Assembly (NCBI GenBank): GCA_938045805.1
Contig: CALIBL010000078.1
Location: forward strand, 1 to 39,001
Length of the DNA: 39,001 bases
Direction of reading: 5' to 3'
DNA from: an uncultured Rubripirellula sp.
GTDB taxonomy: Bacteria > Planctomycetota > Planctomycetia > Pirellulales > Pirellulaceae
How positions within the stretch are numbered: position 1 is the first letter of the stretch; every line of letters starts with the position of its first letter. The notes beneath the pieces are model-generated. The model made no database searches and was not told where the DNA came from. It worked only from the letters and a program-made list of their open reading frames with translations. Shown in pieces: positions 34,528 through 39,001 of the stretch. The translations under genes were made by a program, and so were the position numbers.

Positions 34528-34832
34528 GCTACAGCGAAACGCGAATGGTGATGCTGCGACAAGACGTCAAGTAGCGAACAGTGGAGCAGAAGGCGCATTA
34601 CGGGGTCCGAGTCACGATATCTTTGCTATTCAAATGGCTGATTCTCGCTGAGTCTAGTATTGCTAAGTTGCTACAGTTGTCTGACGGGATAGGGGCTCGC
34701 ATGAGTGGCGGAGAGAACCGCACGCGGTAAGGCGAGTAGAATGAGTCATTCGACGTCTGCGAATTTGATGAAATTCTTTAGCGTTGTGTCGATATCTAGC
34801 GGCCCTTCATGCACCCTTGATGGAAGCGATTG
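34528..34832. other. Intergenic region upstream of ubiX
   Basis: About 300 bases without a supported gene. A short palindrome AGTCGCGACT overlaps the end of the preceding gene, without a T tract. I see no recognisable RNA or riboswitch. Confidence 0.4.
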
Positions 34833-35414
34833 ATGAAAAAGCGAATCATTGTTGGTATCAGCGGAGCGTCGGGTGTGATCTATGGCGTCCGAACTCTCCA
34901 GCACCTCCGCGGACGAGAGGATCTAGAGACGCATTTGGTGCTAACCGAGGGAGGTGCGTTGAATCTAAAGATTGAGACGGATGTGACTGCCGATGACTTG
35001 CGGGATATGGCAGATGTGGTTCACCGTCCTAATAATCTTGCGGCAAGCATCGCTTCGGGCTCCTTCATCACTCTTGGGATGATGGTGATGCCGTGCAGCA
35101 TCAAGAGTCTCTCTGGTATCGTTCATTCCTATGCGGACTGCTTGCTGTCACGAGCAGCAGACGTGTGTCTTAAGGAAAAGAGAAAACTTCTGCTCTCGGT
35201 TCGCGAGACGCCGCTACACCGTGGTCATTTGGAGATGATGGCTCGAGCGGACGAACTTGGTGCAATGATTCTGCCTCCGATGCCTGCCTTTTATCATGAG
35301 CCTCAGTCGATTGAAGACATCGTTGATCAAACCGTTGGGAAAGCCTTCGATTATTTCGGCATTGAGCACGATCTTTTTCGTCGTTGGGGGCAGCCCGGCA
35401 AGGGCAGGGACTGA
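34833..35414 (+). CDS. ubiX: Flavin prenyltransferase
   Basis: The enzyme adds a dimethylallyl group to FMN, making the prenylated flavin used by UbiD-type decarboxylases. The ATG at 34833 (TTG one codon earlier) is preceded by GGAAG; the protein has 193 residues, normal for the family. Typical features are the FMN-binding start RIIVGISGASGVIYGVRTLQ, the GSF motif (IASGSFITLGMMVMPCSIKSLSGI) and LLSVRETPLHRGHLEMM. The C-terminal VDQTVGKAFDYFGI also fits. No ubiD gene is adjacent, so its partner must be elsewhere. It appears to be a single-gene unit. Confidence 0.96.
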   Translation: MKKRIIVGISGASGVIYGVRTLQHLRGREDLETHLVLTEGGALNLKIETDVTADDLRDMADVVHRPNNLAASIASGSFITLGMMVMPCSIKSLSGIVHSYADCLLSRAADVCLKEKRKLLLSVRETPLHRGHLEMMARADELGAMILPPMPAFYHEPQSIEDIVDQTVGKAFDYFGIEHDLFRRWGQPGKGRD

Positions 35415-35470
35415 CGAGGAAGTCATGATGTTGAGCTGAGTAGTCGGTAGAGCTCGTCGGGCACCGAATT

Positions 35471-35488
35471 GTTCACCCATGGGTGAAC
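35471..35488. repeat. Perfect 18-bp palindrome after ubiX
   Basis: GTTCACCCATGGGTGAAC reads the same on both strands. It lies between the ubiX stop and the terminator of the convergent oxidoreductase gene. It could be the 3' hairpin of ubiX (no T tract) or a dimeric regulator site. Confidence 0.7.
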
Positions 35489-35492
35489 CAAC

Positions 35493-35525
35493 AAAAAAGA
35501 CTCAACCAGGTTGAGTGGTTGAGTC
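35493..35525 (-). terminator. Intrinsic terminator of the oxidoreductase gene
   Basis: GACTCAACCA (35499-35508) and TGGTTGAGTC (35516-35525) form a perfect ten-base stem with a seven-base loop. On the minus strand a T run follows directly. It lies about 50 bases after the oxidoreductase stop. Confidence 0.95.
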
Positions 35526-35570
35526 TCCATTGCTTGCGTTTGAGTATGATTCCGTCGGCGATACCGCTGC

Positions 35571-36929
35571 CTAGGTAAGCTTGGTTTGACCGGGAATTGC
35601 AAACTTTGATTCTGGTCGCGAACCTTTGATGTCGAAATCTTTCGGGAAGAGATCGAGTTTTGACTCTTTCGTCGCAAAATCCCAGCTGACCGATTGTCCC
35701 GTGTAGGCGGCCATACGACCGAGAACGGCGGTCATCGAGCTCTCTGCGGTCGCTTTCAATTCAACAATTGGTTTACCCGCTCGGATGGAATCAATCAGGT
35801 CTTTATGCTCCTGACGATAAGCAGCACCAATGTCCCCCTTCATTGACCACTTTTCGTTTCCCTTTCGATCGGTGATCGTTGCACCACGGTTGCCTCCGTA
35901 AATGGTACAGATTCCTTCGCTGCCATAAATCGTGTTGCTGTTGTCACCAGCGGTGCCGGGAATCTGTCGGCACATGAACGACAACATTCGATTTCCTGGG
36001 TAGATGTAATCCACCTCAACGTTGTCCCACATTTCACTGCCTTCGGGGCGAGTAAATCGGCCACCGCTACCGTAGGCCGACTCGGGTGGGCCACCCATGA
36101 TCCAGTTCATGGTGTCGATATTGTGTACGGCTTGCTCGGCAATTTGGTCTCCGGAGAGCCAAATGAAGTGCATCCAGTTAAAGATCTGGTACTCCGTGTC
36201 ACTCATGCCATCTCGACGGATCCGATTCCAGATTCCGGTTGAACAGTAGCGACTTGTGGCCGCAATGATGTCACCAATGTCGCCGCCGTGAATTCGTTGA
36301 ATCGCTTCGACGTAGTTGGTTTGCCTGCGGTACTGTGTACCTGTCACGATTGCCGTTCCGTTCGCGACGGCCTGTTCATGCGCGGAAAGGCAAATCTTAA
36401 AACCAGCGGGGTCCACACAGGTTGGTTTCTCAGCGAAGACGTGTTTCCCTGCATCGACTGCTTCGGCGATGTATTGCGGGCGGAAGCCCGGTGGAGTTGC
36501 GAACATGACGACGTCAACATCCGGATCATCGAGGACGCGGCGGTAGGCATCGATCCCAGAGTACATCTTGCTGTCAGCGACGTTCACTTTGTCTTCGTGA
36601 CGCTTTTTAGCGCCGTTGCGGAAGGGTTCGAGTTTCTCGGCGTCCACATCCGCCATCGCGACTAGTTGGATGTTGTCGTTAATGCTCATGGTGTCGTTGA
36701 CCGCGCCGCCTCCACGACCACCACAGCCGACCATCGCTAATTTGACGGTGTCACTGTTGCCGCCTTGGGTCTCTTGCCCATGCACCATTGGCACACTGCC
36801 AATGCCCGCAACAGCCGCCGAGATTGCCGTTCCGGTGCGGAGAAAATCTCGGCGACCTTCTTTGGTCGGTGGATCTTTTTTTAGGTTAGCGGCTCGCTGG
36901 TTTTCAGATGTTTTCCTGTCGTTTTGCAT
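35571..36929 (-). CDS. Tat-exported Gfo/Idh/MocA-family oxidoreductase
   Basis: The protein has 452 residues from the ATG at 36929; the frame is open another 76 codons upstream, but that part has no coding character and would bury the signal. Residues about 22-51 are a twin-arginine signal (EGRRDFLRTGTAISAAVAGIG). The NAD(P)-binding Rossmann fold follows (VKLAMVGCGGRGGGA), then ADVDAEKL, the family EKP motif (HVFAEKPTCVDPAGF) and a C-terminal alpha/beta sheet domain with AEQAVHNIDTMNWIMGG. Such enzymes oxidise or reduce sugars or sugar acids; exported members are abundant in planctomycetes and may carry a tightly bound cofactor. It is divergent from the sulfatase, so both may act on sulfated glycans. 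Confidence 0.93.
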   Translation of the reverse strand: MQNDRKTSENQRAANLKKDPPTKEGRRDFLRTGTAISAAVAGIGSVPMVHGQETQGGNSDTVKLAMVGCGGRGGGAVNDTMSINDNIQLVAMADVDAEKLEPFRNGAKKRHEDKVNVADSKMYSGIDAYRRVLDDPDVDVVMFATPPGFRPQYIAEAVDAGKHVFAEKPTCVDPAGFKICLSAHEQAVANGTAIVTGTQYRRQTNYVEAIQRIHGGDIGDIIAATSRYCSTGIWNRIRRDGMSDTEYQIFNWMHFIWLSGDQIAEQAVHNIDTMNWIMGGPPESAYGSGGRFTRPEGSEMWDNVEVDYIYPGNRMLSFMCRQIPGTAGDNSNTIYGSEGICTIYGGNRGATITDRKGNEKWSMKGDIGAAYRQEHKDLIDSIRAGKPIVELKATAESSMTAVLGRMAAYTGQSVSWDFATKESKLDLFPKDFDIKGSRPESKFAIPGQTKLT

Positions 36930-37273
36930 CAAAGGTTTTCTCGTTGGGAATGAATTTGAAAACAATGTTGTGGGGCAATACTGTACCCCATCGTTGAAGG
37001 CATTTGTGCATGCAGCGATCAAAGATTCTGCTGATTTTACACATGCGACTCTCGCGACGCGGGTAGCAAATTCCCCAGTCATGAGCACTTCTCTCCGGTG
37101 ACGACCGTTCAACGAGCGGAGCCGGTGGATCACAAAGTAGAGAGTAGAGACGGTCACGGATTAGCTGGCGGGTTTCCCTGCATTCGCTTTGAATCATCTA
37201 CAATGCGGGTGTCATGGGTCGGAATGCTCGTGATCCATCCTCTGTCTCGAAATCCCTGCAGGAACCGCTACTC
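36930..37273. other. Divergent promoter region, oxidoreductase/sulfatase
   Basis: This 344-base stretch lies between two divergent genes and must contain both promoters. I see no gene, RNA or clear operator in it. Confidence 0.4.
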
Positions 37274-38785
37274 ATGGATTTTCCGTTCGAAAGCGTTGTC
37301 CGAGGCAGCGTACGACTCAAATTCGTACTCACCGCTTGGTTGGTTTGCGGTTTGAACTGCATCAAGGCGGAAGCGGAGCAAGCTGAATTCCCGAGTAAAC
37401 CCAACTATGTGGTGATTTTTTGTGACAACCTTGGTTACGGAGATATTGAGCCATTCGGATCGACTCTTCATCGCACCCCGAATCTGAATCGGATGGCGAG
37501 CGAGGGAAGGAAGTTCACGCATTTTTACGTCAGCGCTGGTGTTTGCACACCATCCCGAGCGAGTTTGTTGACAGGTTGTTATTCGCAGCGGCTGGGGATG
37601 CACCTGAACGAAAGAGATGGTCACGTACTCAGGCCGGTCTCGCCATATGGCTTGAATCCCGAAGAAGAGACAATCGCTGAGGTGCTCAAAGAGGTAGGTT
37701 ACGCTACGGGGATCTTTGGCAAGTGGCACCTCGGAGACCAGCAAGCGTTTCTTCCCACCAAGCAGGGTTTCGACACCTTCTTTGGAATTCCCTACAGTGA
37801 CGACATGACAGCCGAAGTTGGCAGACGAGTTAGCTCCAAGCTGGATGGTGCGTTATGGCCACCCCTTCCATTGATGATGAACGAGAAGGTGATCGAGGCA
37901 CCAGTTGATCGCAACCAATTAACACAGCGTCTCACGAAGGAAGCGGTTAAGTTCATTGAACAACATCGGGACGAGCCATTCTTTTTGTATTTTCCTCAGG
38001 CGATGCCTGGTAGTACGACAGCGCCTTTCTCCAGCGATGCGTTTCGAGGGAAGAGCGCCAATGGTCCCTGGGGGGATTCGATCGAGGAGCTTGACTGGTC
38101 AACGGGTGAGATTCTGGACACTCTCGAGAAGCTTGAGCTTGATCAAAAGACGCTCGTGATTTGGACCTCCGACAACGGCGCTCCGCTGGCTCGGAATCCT
38201 AGTGATCTCTCGCGCGGCAGTAATCAGCCACTGCATGGTCGCGGCTACACGACCAGTGAGGGGGCGTTCCGCGTGCCCACCCTCGCTTGGTGGCCGGGCC
38301 GAATCTCAGCTGGATCGATTTGTGAAGAGATCGCCTCAACGATGGACCTTTTACCGACCTTTGCAAAGTGGTCTGGTGGCCGTTTGCCGCAACGCTTGAT
38401 CGACGGAAAGGATATCTCCGAATTGATGATCGGCGAAAAAGCCAAGTCGCCGCATGAAGCGATTTACTATTACGATCGCGATCAGTTGCAAGCGGTGCGT
38501 CGGGGAAGGTGGAAGCTTTTCTTGCCGCTGGAGACTTACGGAAGGCATCCGCATTTTACTCACCAACCGTCACGCGATCCGTTGCTATTCGATCTGGTAA
38601 GTGACCAGTCTTGCCAGCACGATGTCGCGGGGCAACATCCCCAACTGGTTCAAGAGCTATCGCGTTTGGCTGATGAAGCGAGAAGGGAACTCGGGGATTC
38701 AGGGGTTCCTGGACGGGGAGCAAGGAGTCGTGGTGAAGTGGTGGAACCGATACCTCAAGTTGTCGATCGAAAAGATGGCCAGTAG
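37274..38785 (+). CDS. Sulfatase-family protein with altered active site
   Basis: This is a 503-residue exported arylsulfatase-type protein from the ATG at 37274 (ATG 37214 is also possible), with a hydrophobic leader (LKFVLTAWLVCGLNCI). The formylglycine signature is intact: CTPSRASLLTG, the Cys near residue 91. GKWHLG (Lys and His), FCDNLGYGD and WTSDNG (metal ligands) are present. Two usual active-site residues are not: the His of the H-x-P block is Thr in STTAPFSSDAFRGKS, and the Lys of the G-K-G-T-T-W-E-G block is Gly in HGRGYTTSEGAFRVP, which also loses the Trp. The enzyme may therefore use a different substrate or be inactive. A maturase is not in view. Confidence 0.92.
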   Translation: MDFPFESVVRGSVRLKFVLTAWLVCGLNCIKAEAEQAEFPSKPNYVVIFCDNLGYGDIEPFGSTLHRTPNLNRMASEGRKFTHFYVSAGVCTPSRASLLTGCYSQRLGMHLNERDGHVLRPVSPYGLNPEEETIAEVLKEVGYATGIFGKWHLGDQQAFLPTKQGFDTFFGIPYSDDMTAEVGRRVSSKLDGALWPPLPLMMNEKVIEAPVDRNQLTQRLTKEAVKFIEQHRDEPFFLYFPQAMPGSTTAPFSSDAFRGKSANGPWGDSIEELDWSTGEILDTLEKLELDQKTLVIWTSDNGAPLARNPSDLSRGSNQPLHGRGYTTSEGAFRVPTLAWWPGRISAGSICEEIASTMDLLPTFAKWSGGRLPQRLIDGKDISELMIGEKAKSPHEAIYYYDRDQLQAVRRGRWKLFLPLETYGRHPHFTHQPSRDPLLFDLVSDQSCQHDVAGQHPQLVQELSRLADEARRELGDSGVPGRGARSRGEVVEPIPQVVDRKDGQ

Positions 38786-38926
38786 CAATGCAGAAGCGTC
38801 AAAGTTTTTCCCGACGCACCGTTACATTTTCCCACGTTCTGCGGGCCGCGGAGTGGTGAAAAAAACAGGTTTTTGAGAGCAACCGGCCTTCAGCCATTTT
38901 CGACAACTTGTTAAACTCCCGCTCAC

Positions 38927-38998
38927 TACCCCGTGGTGTAATCGGCAACACTACTGATTTTGGTTCAGTCATTCAAGGTTCGAGTCCTTGCGGGGTAG
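38927..38998 (+). tRNA. tRNA-Gln (anticodon UUG)
   Basis: A full cloverleaf can be drawn. The acceptor stem is TACCCCG (38927-38933) with CGGGGTA (38991-38997) and discriminator G at 38998. The D stem is GTG/CAC. The anticodon stem ACTGA/TCAGT holds the loop TTTTGGT with anticodon TTG at 38960-38962. The T arm is CAAGG, TTCGAGT, CCTTG. CCA is not encoded. UUG reads glutamine codons CAA and CAG. Confidence 0.96.
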
Positions 38999-39001
38999 CT
39001 T

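Noticed and set aside
38927..38998. tRNA-Gln as the attachment site of an integrated element
   Set aside because: No integrase, no direct repeat of the tRNA 3' end and no foreign-looking genes are seen in the window.

Overview
The window looks like a chromosomal segment of a planctomycete, most likely of the Pirellulaceae/Rhodopirellula type. This is inferred from the gene families: a paired DUF1549/DUF1553 (PSD1-type) protein and DUF1501 protein, a Tat-exported Gfo/Idh/MocA oxidoreductase, a sulfatase, a creatininase-family hydrolase, a MoxR/DUF58/BatA cassette and a cobalamin-dependent ribonucleotide reductase. Shine-Dalgarno sequences are often weak, as is common in that phylum. I see no phage, transposon, CRISPR array or rRNA. 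A complete tRNA-Gln(UUG) closes the window.

Layout. 1-2.6 kb: the 5' end of a GYF_2-domain gene running off the left edge, a secreted coiled-coil protein and a glycosyltransferase with its own terminator. 2.7-8.5 kb (minus strand): a single-chain ethanolamine ammonia-lyase (EutB fused to EutC) with a twin-arginine signal, an Amt ammonium channel with an unusual acidic N-terminal extension, and the Sua5/TsaC tRNA t6A enzyme. 8.7-15.7 kb (minus): an exported-protein cluster (PSD1-like cytochrome/LamG protein, DUF1501 protein, creatininase-family protein, Tat-signal protein). 15.8-18.8 kb (minus): class II ribonucleotide reductase nrdJ, with a strong intrinsic terminator and, upstream, two NrdR-box-like sites 32 bp apart. 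19.6-20.4 kb: a sugar isomerase/epimerase-like TIM barrel. 20.6-32.2 kb (plus): a tight six-gene operon, MoxR ATPase - DUF58 - BatA-like VWA - giant coiled-coil membrane protein - VWA/GATase-like membrane protein - caspase/C13-like secreted protein whose nucleophile cysteine appears replaced by serine. 32.2-39 kb: serine acetyltransferase, a Cys/His-rich lipoprotein, a small secreted protein, flavin prenyltransferase UbiX, a MocA-type oxidoreductase, a sulfatase with altered active-site positions, and tRNA-Gln.

How the parts may work together. The EutBC fusion would release ammonia and acetaldehyde from ethanolamine. If the Tat signal is functional this happens outside the cytoplasmic membrane, and the Amt channel encoded next door would be a logical way to recover the ammonium. 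EutBC and NrdJ both use adenosylcobalamin, yet I found no cobalamin riboswitch near either. The MoxR operon has the composition of a membrane-anchored AAA+/VWA complex acting on envelope substrates; the terminal caspase-like protein is its least familiar part. Intrinsic terminators (hairpin plus T tract) separate most minus-strand units and help decide several gene starts.
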